DNA of 64,000 bases from NCBI RefSeq assembly GCF_001625595.1, contig NZ_AUXT01000181.1:94816-158815 (forward strand), given 5' to 3'. Under the pieces are notes generated by a model that saw nothing but the letters and a program-made list of their open reading frames with translations, did not search any database and was not told where the DNA came from. The first letter of the stretch is position 1. Each line of letters begins with the position of its first letter. The DNA is from Pseudoalteromonas luteoviolacea NCIMB 1942 (lineage in GTDB: Bacteria; Pseudomonadota; Gammaproteobacteria; Enterobacterales; Alteromonadaceae). Below are positions 39,501 through 45,766 of this stretch, piece by piece. The translations under genes were made by a program, and so were the position numbers.

Positions 39501-40345
39501 GCTTCTAGCTTGTCTTGATTTTGTGCTTTTTCATAGGCTAAGTATGTTGCAAAACTCCAATTTGGGTCAGTCTCAAGCGTACCGCCATGATAAAGCACCG
39601 CTAAGTCTTTCAGTAAGATATTTAAGCTTTGTACGTCGGCAATCAGCAGGTCCACATCAAAGTGAATTCGGCATTTCCCCCCGGGAAGTAAGCTCAGTTC
39701 CAGCCCCATGGTTTGGCCATGCTCAATGCCCAGTTTACGATGTGACAGGCGGCTGCGAACTTGTTCTACTGCTTGCGTTGCCTCATCAAGCGTCAGCGAC
39801 CTAAAGTCATTGATTGCCAGCCCAGGTGTTGGCAGTGGCGAATGCACTTGCTGGGTACCAGACTCAGTAAACTGCGCACGTAGCATTGGGTGGTGCTGAT
39901 AAAGCGCATGCCAAGCTTGTTCAAGCTTGAGCGGATCGATGCCTTGATTGTCCACTTCTAGATAGGCGTGACACCCGATGCCGCCAAGCTCTTGCTCATC
40001 CTGACGACCAATCCAATAGGCATATTGCACGTCAGTGAGTTCAAACTCGCCGTATGGATCGATATTAGGTAGTTCAGGTGCTTGAGCAACCTCAGTAACA
40101 GAGCCTGTTTGCGTGCATAAAAGCGCTATCCATTGGTTGAGCACTGGTTGCTCAATCAGTTTGGAAAAGGTCACTTTTGCACCTTGTTTTCGCCACTGAT
40201 TTACCAAGCGCATCATATGCATTGAATCTAAGCCAAGTTCGATTAGATTGGCATCTAACTTATCTTTAAGCGGTGTTTGCACAAACGCTTGCACGTGCTC
40301 TAATAGCTGCTCTTTACTTAGCTGTGTGTTCATTGTGTGTGCCAT
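30587..40345 (-). CDS. NRPS: ArCP-(Cy-A-PCP)x3, cysteine-specific
   Basis: 3252 aa. Residues ~10-80 are an aryl carrier protein (LIELGLDSMHMM). Three modules follow: Cy1 ~95-535, A1 ~555-1050, PCP1 ~1065-1135; Cy2 ~1160-1600, A2 ~1620-2105, PCP2 ~2120-2190; Cy3 ~2215-2660, A3 ~2680-3160, PCP3 ~3175-3245. Cy motifs are DLLIADVQS, DYLTLDGFS and, in Cy3, NYMTLDGYS, where the first Asp is Asn. All three A domains carry the same pocket, D-L-Y-N-M-S-M-I-W-K, the cysteine code known from yersiniabactin synthetases. PCPs have the LGGDSL or IGGDSL Ser. No methyltransferase, epimerase or thioesterase domain is present. It starts on salicyl-ArCP and makes three successive Cys-derived thiazolines. Confidence 0.92.
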   Translation of the reverse strand: MAHTMNTQLSKEQLLEHVQAFVQTPLKDKLDANLIELGLDSMHMMRLVNQWRKQGAKVTFSKLIEQPVLNQWIALLCTQTGSVTEVAQAPELPNIDPYGEFELTDVQYAYWIGRQDEQELGGIGCHAYLEVDNQGIDPLKLEQAWHALYQHHPMLRAQFTESGTQQVHSPLPTPGLAINDFRSLTLDEATQAVEQVRSRLSHRKLGIEHGQTMGLELSLLPGGKCRIHFDVDLLIADVQSLNILLKDLAVLYHGGTLETDPNWSFATYLAYEKAQNQDKLEADKAYWQTRLATLPSGPQLPLRCDPQTVAKPAFARRLHTLTQTQWQTLKNTAQQHQVTPAMLLVTSYAYVLAKYSAEQKFTLNLPLFDRKTQHPGIENVVADFTNLLLLDCDFSDVKGFIDHAKVIQNQFHQNVAHSDYSAVQIQRDLVKHGYAQGVSAPVVFACNLGTPLLSQNDTVLGQFNYMISQTPQVWLDHQVYEVDEGLMLAWDAVDEIFPDSLIDTMFASYVALLEKLAANSSVWRSQHLVELPHHQQVQRAAVNNTAAPYTPHTLHEMFFKGAQTHPDKTALVFNNQPLSYSTVAENALRVAAYLQQQGLSQSEPVAVTLPRGAEQIIAVLGVLAAGGSYVPIGIHQPQSRRAKIHRTAEIKLVLAEHGDPEHDASVKHIDIQQALQADPLQSAFIASPTSPAYIIFTSGSTGEPKGVEMSHQATANTIYQLNKDYQIGENSSALAVSALDFDLSVYDIFGLLSAGGQLVLVDEQQRRDAQAWLELVHQHKVTVWNTVPILLDMLLTAAEQDSRQLNFEQVMLSGDWIGLDLPPRLQHISATNPPIIAMGGATEAAIWSNSCEVRAPLPLHWHSIPYGKPLPNQKYRVVDGHGHDCPDWVPGELWIGGVGLATCYRGDSAQTATRFVEQHGERWYRTGDQGRYWPDGNLEFLGRIDHQVKVRGHRIELGDIDTALANINGVQRAVTVTIGEPKSLASVVVLAAQSALDSTAIQRQLHTLLPDYMVPSHIEFAQRIPLSANGKVDRKALINQLAETQQQSVVSLTAPQTDNEKCLAKIWQSLLGVEQIGQQSHFFELGGDSLIATQLIAKLKQQGLASPKPLRDLFSTPQLGAYAARLDSVVSVPKLEVVPDLDNRFAPFPLTEVQRAYWMGQTPGLPLNCSTLYLLELEGENVDLQRMEKAWDQLVEHHEMLRAVITPDGQQQLLSHLPAMSIAQVSLNSETHNHTEAARDHLHQFWRKICQQALQSHDRSDSAALPNHRICAVHYGDNKTRLGIIFDYLTLDGFSIKLLLDQLSSLYNDPAYHLPEINVSFRDYVIQVQHDDAERAAAEAYWREQINTLPPAPQLPLAQDPQSITKPEFVRREAQLNADTWQALKNKARSYGITPSVLLLTAYSNVLRRWSEGDHTLNLTLFDRQDAHNDINKVFGDFTTLAPIAYRTNAGASLLAQAQEAQLQIAQAIEHKAISSIWIQREQARHGTFTSAALPVVFTSTLGLGGGLFEHSNGDFPQIVPGGLSQTPQVWLDHQLYEFDGALILSWDAVDALFPTGMIDNMFNSYVSALQELCHSSWEQAMSLPLPDAQAHTRIAVNHTERAQSSRTLHHAIFAHAQQNPDDTALVFENSGVSYAQLCEQALSIAALLQQHQLEPAEPVAVTLPRGINQIAAVLGVMAAGGCYVPIGIHQPANRQAKIHRTAGVRLVLTDSEHLDLESIDSVTRLDVATARAPLSKPEEVSPEHPAYIIFTSGSTGEPKGVEMCHQATANTIDQLNQAYNIDKHSCVLAVSALDFDLSVYDIFGLLGVGGQAVLLSDENRRDASQWLQLVHQHNVNVWNSVPVLLDMLLVVAEQDDKQLPFNQVMLSGDWIGLDIPPRLQAKSKANIPLIAMGGATEAAIWSNFCEVRGDIPTHWNSIPYGKPLPNQTYRVADAQGRDCPDWVAGELWIGGAGLATAYRGDEKLTAECFIRYKGKRWYRTGDRGRYWPDGNLEFLGRIDHQVKVRGHRIELGEIDTALGRIEGISRGVSLTIGEPKVLVAALVMNENTALDSDTVNTELALALPDYMVPSHLLAVEVLPLSANGKVDRKQLAAQFDSQLSNVEMAVTPPQTDNEIQVAQLWTDLLGVADVGLESSFFALGGDSLLATQFLTQLAQQGLSTKQPLRTLFANPTLGAFAATLEIHQATHRQQIVANPKQQFEPFALTEVQSAYWLGQTPGFPLNCGTHYLLELDGLTLDVERMRHAWQKLYARHDMLRAQVSDDNQQVVSQQSSVPKLDIDPSTYASLDQARAQINIWWQAQNSQHLHDAITIKVARYQAGETERTRLALMFNYMTLDGYSIMLLLREFATLYQAPDTELAPLTLTFRDYVTQVQDNQQAIDDAQAYWQERLATLPDAAALPLAQDPLQIEHSEFSRRSARLPKAKWQAIKQAARAHSVTPSILVLSAYAEVLSQYSGGHAHTLNLTLFDRQNVHPEVGSIVGDFTSLAPLAYHPDEQSSIAHHAKQLQNQLADVLEHRAVSSVWVQRERSRTMGRTAAALPIVFTSTLGMADDLLADSFNEDLPQFTDGGLSATPQVWLDHQMYEFRGELILSWDAVDALFPADLLDNMFARFLTLLDELAVSTDAPFSHTLPEAQQLVRNSVNKTCAEQTPRTLHQAMFDHAHQHPDAIALIADEQTVTYGQLADKALRIAHLLTHQGLEVGEPVAVSLPRGIEQVAAVFGIMAAGGCYVPIGVHQPTSRQAKIHRTAGIRWVLTDEAHINQDVEKNVTRLNVADAAGFIPLETPLTVATDAPAYVIFTSGSTGEPKGVEMCHQATANTIDQLNQHYAIDSNSRVLAVSALDFDLSVYDLFGLLSVGGSVVLLNEDNRRDASTWLEVVHQHHVTIWNSVPVLLDMLLVVAENDARSLPFTQVMLSGDWIGLDLPPRLQAKAHSQIPLIAMGGATEAAIWSNSCEVKGELPAHWASIPYGKPLPNQTYRVVDPFGRDCPDWVAGELWIGGVGLASAYRGDEKLTAQRFVMTDGKRWYRTGDRGRYWPDGNLEFLGRIDHQVKVRGHRIELGEIDAALAHVEGVSRGVALTIGEPKKLVAAFVKDALATLDAQAITTQLEQQLPEYMVPSHLLELETLPLSANGKIDRKQLSIEFIALDLEQAEFEAPEGELEQQLAEIWQTLLKRAQISRHDDFFAIGGDSLSATQLIQTLQQQHIIPTSLSLTTLFSAPSIASLAAAITQAWRDLGGMACDTDELFEEGTI

Positions 40346-40348
40346 TGG

Positions 40349-43345
40349 TTAGCTCTCCGCCTCTTCTAACGTTTTTTCTTCAATTAGGTAGTTGGCGATA
40401 CAGCTAAGTTTTTCGATGGTTTCGGTTAGCTCTCGCTCTGGCTTTGATTGGTCGATAACGCCAGCGCCCGCTTGCAACCAAGTACGGTTGTTAGCGCGAT
40501 AAATTGAACGCAGTACCAAGGCAGAGTCCATAAATCCATCACTATCAACAATCATTACACAGCCGCTGTACCAATCTCTGCGGTTTGGCTCAAGCCGCAA
40601 TATGGCTTCAATGGCTTCGCGCTTCGGGATCCCAGACGCCGTGACCGCAGGGAATAGCGCTTGAAACGCATGCCAAGGGTTTTTGGTTTCACTAAGTTGG
40701 CCACAAACGCGTGAAGCAAGGTGTTGAACACTGCCACGGCGGCGTACAGCCATAAATTCACTGACTGAAATTGAGCTGGGTTCACAGATCTGCTCTAACT
40801 CTTCTTGGGCTAGTTTTACCGATACGGCGTGCTCTGCGATTTCTTTGGTGTCGTTAAGAAGCTCTTCGCGTAGTTGCTGCTCTTCTTGAGGCGAGCTACC
40901 TAAGGCGCGGGTGCCTGCGAGTGGTTGTGTGCTGATATAACCTTCGTTGCTGGCTTCAAGTAAGGTTTCTGGACTGAAGCCTGCGACTGAAAAGTCGTTT
41001 AATTGATATAAGAATGAGCGTGCTGGCGAGTTGTTTAAGCGACCAAAGCGGAAGCTCTTGTTTAAGCACACGCTGTCGGGCACATGAATTCGACGAGACA
41101 AGATCACCTTTTGATATTGTTTATTACAGATTTCTTCAATAGCTTTGGCTACTGACGTTTTGTATTCGTCTTTGTATTGGGTGTTGATCTGCGGCGTTTG
41201 TAGAGGCTCAAGTGCGGCGATGCTTTCCGTTTGGACACATGTTTTATCTGCTTGCAAGACTAAAGCTTCAAGTATATTTAGATCCTCTGCATTTAAAGCA
41301 CGCAATGTGGCTTGGTTTGCTTCAAGGCGGACTTCTTGCTCGGGTACAAATAATTGGAGAGATTTTTCATGCTCAGTGCGCGCTTGGATCCCGTGAAATA
41401 CACTGGCCAGCTCAAACTTTGCCACGCCGTATAACCGCCAGTTTTCGAACTCAATACTTTGCAGGGCTTGTGCCATCAACTCGGGGAATGACTCGCCGCT
41501 AAACTGCGCTGTTCTTTCACCCTGCTGCAAGGTAATTTCGCTGCCATTGGAGTACAGCTCAGCCACTTTGCCAATCCCAACAGACCACGCTGATTTGCTC
41601 TCGTAAACGGCCTTGAACGGATTAGTGCTTAACTCAGAAATACTCGGGGCTAACTGCGTGGGTGTAGACCGAATGGAAATGGTTTTTTCAAAATAAGGTG
41701 TTGATTGTGAGTGGTTCATGGTGGTCTCTACATATTCTTCCTCAGCACGTTTTGCCAGTGCTGTTTTATTGATTTTTCCTACTGCGGTGAGTGGCCAAAA
41801 GCTGAGTGAGATGATTTGGTCCGGATACTTAAAGCGCGCAACTTGCTGTTCTTTTAAGAGTTCATGAACATCACTGAGTGAAACAGGCTGGTTAGAAATA
41901 ATGCATGCACAGCTGCGTTCGCCTAGATGCGCGTCAGGCACGGGTACTAATATGGCTTCATCAATATTGGGGTGAGAAAGCAGGCGCTGTTCTATTTCGG
42001 CAACTGCGATTTTTTCGCCTGCTCGGTTAATTTGCTCTTTGATCCGCCCTTCAACAATCAGGTTGCCAGCTTGGTTCATGCGCACTAAATCACCCGTGCG
42101 ATAAAAGCCCTCTGAAGTAAAAGCTGTTTGGTTATGTGCCTGCGCTTTGTAGTAACCCGCAATGGTGTATGGTCCTTTGGTTTGTAGCTCACCAATTTCA
42201 CCTTGCGCGACAGGATTGTCTTGCTCGTCAACAATACGAATTTGGTCTAGGCTGCAAAGTGGACGACCTTGGGTATGTGCAACGTCACTTTTCGAGTCAT
42301 CTAGACGGGTGAAACACAGTAGCCCCTCTGCCATCCCAAACACCTGCTGTAGCTGGCAGCCAAGCACTTCGGGCACTTGCAATGCTTGCTCAGAAGCGAA
42401 TTTCGCGCCGCCTACTTGTAAAAGTTGTAAGCTACTGATGTCGGTGTCATCCCATTGTTTTGCCTCAAGCCAAAGCTTGGTTAACGCAGGTACGAGGGCT
42501 GTATGAGTAACTTGGTGCTGCTCAATCAATGGGAAGGCTTCGTCTGGCCCAGGCGCTGGGCAAAGCACCACTTTACCGCCTTGTGACAGCGTGCCAATAA
42601 TCCCTGGGCAAGCCAGTGGAAAATTGTGTGCGATCGGTAAAACCGCTAGATACGTGGTTTGCTGACCAAGTTGACATAACTCAGCAGAGGCTTGGGCATT
42701 GTAGTGATAGTCGTTATGACTACGCGGTATGAGCTTGGGCGTGCCTGTGGTGCCACCAGAGAGCAGCATCAGCGCTGTGGATGAGGGATCAATGTTTGCA
42801 GCCGAAACGGAGTCTGTGCTGTCTAAGTGAGACAGAGAAGTAAATGCCGTTTCTTTTAGGGTACTACCTGATACCAAAACATGCTCAATGCTTGAACATA
42901 CAGATACAATGCGCTCGGCCATAGCAATATAATCGTGGCCTAAGTAGCTGTCGGGTACGATATACGCCACGGGGTTACTCAGTTCACAAAGCGCTGCGAT
43001 ATCAGACTCACGCTGTGCGGGCATCGCTAAAATCGGAATGATGCCCAAGCGGAACATAGCAAAACAACTAATCACAAAATCTAGGGTATTTGGCAGTTGT
43101 ACCATCACATGGTCGCCTGTTTTCAAACCTAAATTAAAAAAACCTGCACTGCGCTCTATCACACGTTGCTCAAATTGAGCGTAAGTGAGCGTTGTATCAC
43201 CCTCAATCAAGGCGACGTTATCTGAAAATTGAGAACGCCAATCTGAGATGAGGGAACCAAGGCTTTGTTGCTGCCATATATTCTTTTCAATATAGAGGTT
43301 TTGCTTAGCCTTTGGCCGGACTGGGGTATCTGGTGTTGTTTTCAC
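40349..43345 (-). CDS. Fused salicyl-AMP ligase and salicylate synthase
   Basis: 998 aa from the GTG at 43345, chosen because GGAGA lies 8 nt upstream; a TTG at 43399 would add 18 residues. Residues ~10-540 are an aryl-AMP ligase of the YbtE/PchD/DhbE type (LLSGGTTGTPKLIPRSHNDY, and TAVGKINK with the catalytic Lys). Residues ~580-985 are a chorismate-using enzyme of the MbtI/Irp9 class, with PLAGTRALG, RRRGSVQHLAS, LFPAVTASGIPK and TWLQAGAGVI. MbtI/Irp9 enzymes turn chorismate to salicylate in one protein. The fusion would make and activate salicylate and load it on the ArCP of the NRPS encoded 3 bp downstream. These activities are normally separate proteins. Confidence 0.88.
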   Translation of the reverse strand: MKTTPDTPVRPKAKQNLYIEKNIWQQQSLGSLISDWRSQFSDNVALIEGDTTLTYAQFEQRVIERSAGFFNLGLKTGDHVMVQLPNTLDFVISCFAMFRLGIIPILAMPAQRESDIAALCELSNPVAYIVPDSYLGHDYIAMAERIVSVCSSIEHVLVSGSTLKETAFTSLSHLDSTDSVSAANIDPSSTALMLLSGGTTGTPKLIPRSHNDYHYNAQASAELCQLGQQTTYLAVLPIAHNFPLACPGIIGTLSQGGKVVLCPAPGPDEAFPLIEQHQVTHTALVPALTKLWLEAKQWDDTDISSLQLLQVGGAKFASEQALQVPEVLGCQLQQVFGMAEGLLCFTRLDDSKSDVAHTQGRPLCSLDQIRIVDEQDNPVAQGEIGELQTKGPYTIAGYYKAQAHNQTAFTSEGFYRTGDLVRMNQAGNLIVEGRIKEQINRAGEKIAVAEIEQRLLSHPNIDEAILVPVPDAHLGERSCACIISNQPVSLSDVHELLKEQQVARFKYPDQIISLSFWPLTAVGKINKTALAKRAEEEYVETTMNHSQSTPYFEKTISIRSTPTQLAPSISELSTNPFKAVYESKSAWSVGIGKVAELYSNGSEITLQQGERTAQFSGESFPELMAQALQSIEFENWRLYGVAKFELASVFHGIQARTEHEKSLQLFVPEQEVRLEANQATLRALNAEDLNILEALVLQADKTCVQTESIAALEPLQTPQINTQYKDEYKTSVAKAIEEICNKQYQKVILSRRIHVPDSVCLNKSFRFGRLNNSPARSFLYQLNDFSVAGFSPETLLEASNEGYISTQPLAGTRALGSSPQEEQQLREELLNDTKEIAEHAVSVKLAQEELEQICEPSSISVSEFMAVRRRGSVQHLASRVCGQLSETKNPWHAFQALFPAVTASGIPKREAIEAILRLEPNRRDWYSGCVMIVDSDGFMDSALVLRSIYRANNRTWLQAGAGVIDQSKPERELTETIEKLSCIANYLIEEKTLEEAES

Positions 43346-43951
43346 AATAGTTCTCCGATTATGAGGCACGATCGCGGTTTGTGTTCTGATTAGCGACAAC
43401 TGCGAGTGTTATTTTTTTATGAAGTTTTCACGGCCTCAAAAAATAGGTGCTCAAGCAATTTGTTCCCACCCCTAAAAGTTGTTGTATGCCCCTATCGGTA
43501 ATTTTTTCGGAGGAATTTGCCTGCTTTTTTAGGGGCTTCACACTTATTTCCGATCTGGGGGTTAGTTAACGGATGCGGGGAGAGCAAATGGCTTTACTCC
43601 AGTAGGCTTGCGGCTATTTTTTATTGCGATTAGACAAATCACTGTGCGGTGAAAGTTGTTGAAAAAACCAGGTAAGCTCTCTAGATGATCGTCTGGATAT
43701 GGTGTTGTGCTATAGGCTTGTTGTGAAAATGAGCAATTTTACATTGATAAAAATGAATAAAATTGTAGTCTACACCAGTCCTTTATAATTGATTTTGTTG
43801 GTAAAGCTGGGACGTTTGTTTGATATAAAACAATGATATGTCAACAAACAGAGTTATCGGTAGAACCATATTTGCATTGTTGGGCGATTTTAATAACTAT
43901 TTGAGTTGGTTTATTCAGCCGATTTTTAACCGCATTTAAAGGAGTAGGTAT
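43346..43951. other. Divergent promoter region between biosynthesis and exporter genes
   Basis: About 600 bp with no credible gene. TTCCCACCCCTAAAAG (43464-43479) and ATGCCCCTATCGGTAA (43486-43501) are similar CCC-centred sites spaced 22 bp apart, resembling the motif at 25156 and 16553, so they may bind the AraC-type activator. The right half is AT-rich and probably holds the promoter of the ABC transporter pair. A clear Fur box was not seen. Confidence 0.4.
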
Positions 43952-45766
43952 ATGCGTGTTGAGTCGCATGAAACCGAGGAAAATCAAAGTCCTTGGTCAA
44001 TCATATTTGCGATCTGTGCACCTCATAAAGGCAAGATGTTTATGGCATTGAGCTTAATGGCGTTTGTTACTGTCTTTGAGCTGTTACCGGTGTATTTATT
44101 ATTTCTTGCAATACAAGAATTGCTAAACCCGCTGTTCTCATCTGCGGAACAGTTATTGTGGATAGCCGCCGGTATCTGCGGAGCGATTGTACTCAAGTCA
44201 GGATGCTCTATAGGAGCCTATTACTTCAGTCACCAAGTCGCCTTTAACGCCCTTACTGAAGTCAGAATGAAACTGGCTACACAGCTGGCAACTTTACCAT
44301 TGACTTGGCTTACTGCGCAAAACCCGGCGGTGCTCAAACAAAATATTCTTCAAGATGTTGAGCATATTGAAAACTTTATAGCGCATCAAAGTGTGGAGTT
44401 GTTCAATGCATTATTGACACCTCTAGTGGTATTTACTGTGATTGCATTTATCGACTGGCGGCTTGCGCTAAGTGCCGTCGCCGTTGTGCCACTGGCTTTT
44501 TTTGCGAGCGGCTTATTTATGCACAAAACAGCGGCTCAATATGAGCGATTTAGCGGCGTATCGGAGGATTTAACAGCAACTTTAAGTGACTACGTTAAAA
44601 ACATTCCACTGATGAAGTTATACAACTTGGACAGCAAGCGCTTTGCTGTTTTAAACCGCAAATTAGATCGCTACCACAAGCTCGTTTTAGAGCTTACGGG
44701 CCAAACTGTACCAGGCTGGACGCTCTATACTGCACTGTTAGGCGCTTCATTTGTCTGTTTGCTGCCAGCAGCAATTGGTCTGCATAGCACGCAGTCTGTA
44801 AGCACTGAGCAGGTTATTCTAAGTATGCTGTTGGCAGTTGGCATGCTTAGTCCAATTATAAAAGTCAGCCGGTTTTTTATGGAAGCCAATGAGCTACTAG
44901 CGGGTGTTAAACGCATCACGCCCATCTATTTATCACAAGAACCCAAACTCAATAACACGCAAATTCAAGCTGAAAAGAAGCAACCGCTGATGCAGTTTTA
45001 TAGTGTAGATTTTGCTTACCAATCTCATAAAATTTTGCGAGGTGTGCATTTTAAATTGCTACCCAATTCATTGAATGTGATTGTGGGGGCATCTGGCAAT
45101 GGCAAATCGACGCTTGCGATGCTGGCATGTGGATTACTATCTCCATCGTCTGGCCGAGTCCAGATATATGGGCAAGATGTTTCAATGTTAACCGACAGTG
45201 TACGCGCTCAGTTTATGTGCGTAGTGACACAAGAGTGCTATTTGTTTGAAGGCACACTGCGTGAGAATATTTTGTTTGGCCTCAGTGGGGTTAGCTCTGA
45301 AGTGCTCGATCACGCCATTGTTGCAGCTCAGTTAAAGCCATGGATCGCGCAATTACCCGACGGGTTAGACACGCCAGTACAAGTACGTGGACAAAACTTG
45401 TCCGGTGGAGAAAAGCAGCGTATTGCTATCGCCCGCGCGCTGGTGAGTGAAACACCTTTGGTGATTTTAGATGAACCTGCTGCGGCAATGGACAATGTCA
45501 CCCAATCTAAGTTTTATCAGGCCATTCAAGGCCATTATCCAAATACCACTTTTTTGGTTATTACCCATAAATATTTAGGGCTAGAAAACACTGGCCAAAT
45601 CTTTGTTTTAAAAGATGGCCAAATTGCCTCACAAGGAACTCATGAAGCTTTGCTTACGCGCTGTGACTACTACCGCGAAAGTTGGCTGTTGCAAGAAAGT
45701 GACAATGATTCCCCGAGCACAAAAGGGCATCCGCTAGACTTCCAACAGATAAGCTACGAGATTTAA
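43952..45766 (+). CDS. ABC half-transporter, YbtP/IrtA-like
   Basis: 604 aa. Six transmembrane helices occupy residues ~25-330 and the nucleotide-binding domain ~345-575. Walker A is VGASGNGKST, the signature LSGGEKQRIAIARAL, Walker B VILDEPAAAMD, switch His in VITHKY. Such paired half-transporters next to siderophore genes (YbtP/YbtQ, IrtA/IrtB) import ferric siderophores through the cell membrane, although this fold often exports. It is divergent from the biosynthetic operon. The next half-transporter starts directly after its stop, so the two form a heterodimer. Confidence 0.82.
   Translation: MRVESHETEENQSPWSIIFAICAPHKGKMFMALSLMAFVTVFELLPVYLLFLAIQELLNPLFSSAEQLLWIAAGICGAIVLKSGCSIGAYYFSHQVAFNALTEVRMKLATQLATLPLTWLTAQNPAVLKQNILQDVEHIENFIAHQSVELFNALLTPLVVFTVIAFIDWRLALSAVAVVPLAFFASGLFMHKTAAQYERFSGVSEDLTATLSDYVKNIPLMKLYNLDSKRFAVLNRKLDRYHKLVLELTGQTVPGWTLYTALLGASFVCLLPAAIGLHSTQSVSTEQVILSMLLAVGMLSPIIKVSRFFMEANELLAGVKRITPIYLSQEPKLNNTQIQAEKKQPLMQFYSVDFAYQSHKILRGVHFKLLPNSLNVIVGASGNGKSTLAMLACGLLSPSSGRVQIYGQDVSMLTDSVRAQFMCVVTQECYLFEGTLRENILFGLSGVSSEVLDHAIVAAQLKPWIAQLPDGLDTPVQVRGQNLSGGEKQRIAIARALVSETPLVILDEPAAAMDNVTQSKFYQAIQGHYPNTTFLVITHKYLGLENTGQIFVLKDGQIASQGTHEALLTRCDYYRESWLLQESDNDSPSTKGHPLDFQQISYEI

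Noticed and set aside
30587..40345. Embedded methyltransferase or epimerase in an A domain, as in PchE/PchF or HMWP2
   Set aside because: A domains have normal length between core motifs, and no SAM-binding motif is present.
26518..42506. Many 60-170-codon ORFs antisense or out of frame within the NRPS and ligase genes
   Set aside because: Shadows of the high-quality coding frame: no RBS, no family pattern, and repeated in parallel positions of the duplicated modules.
43735..43765. AT-rich GATAAAAATGAATAAAATTG as a Fur box before the ABC half-transporters
   Set aside because: Palindromic symmetry of the Fur consensus is missing.
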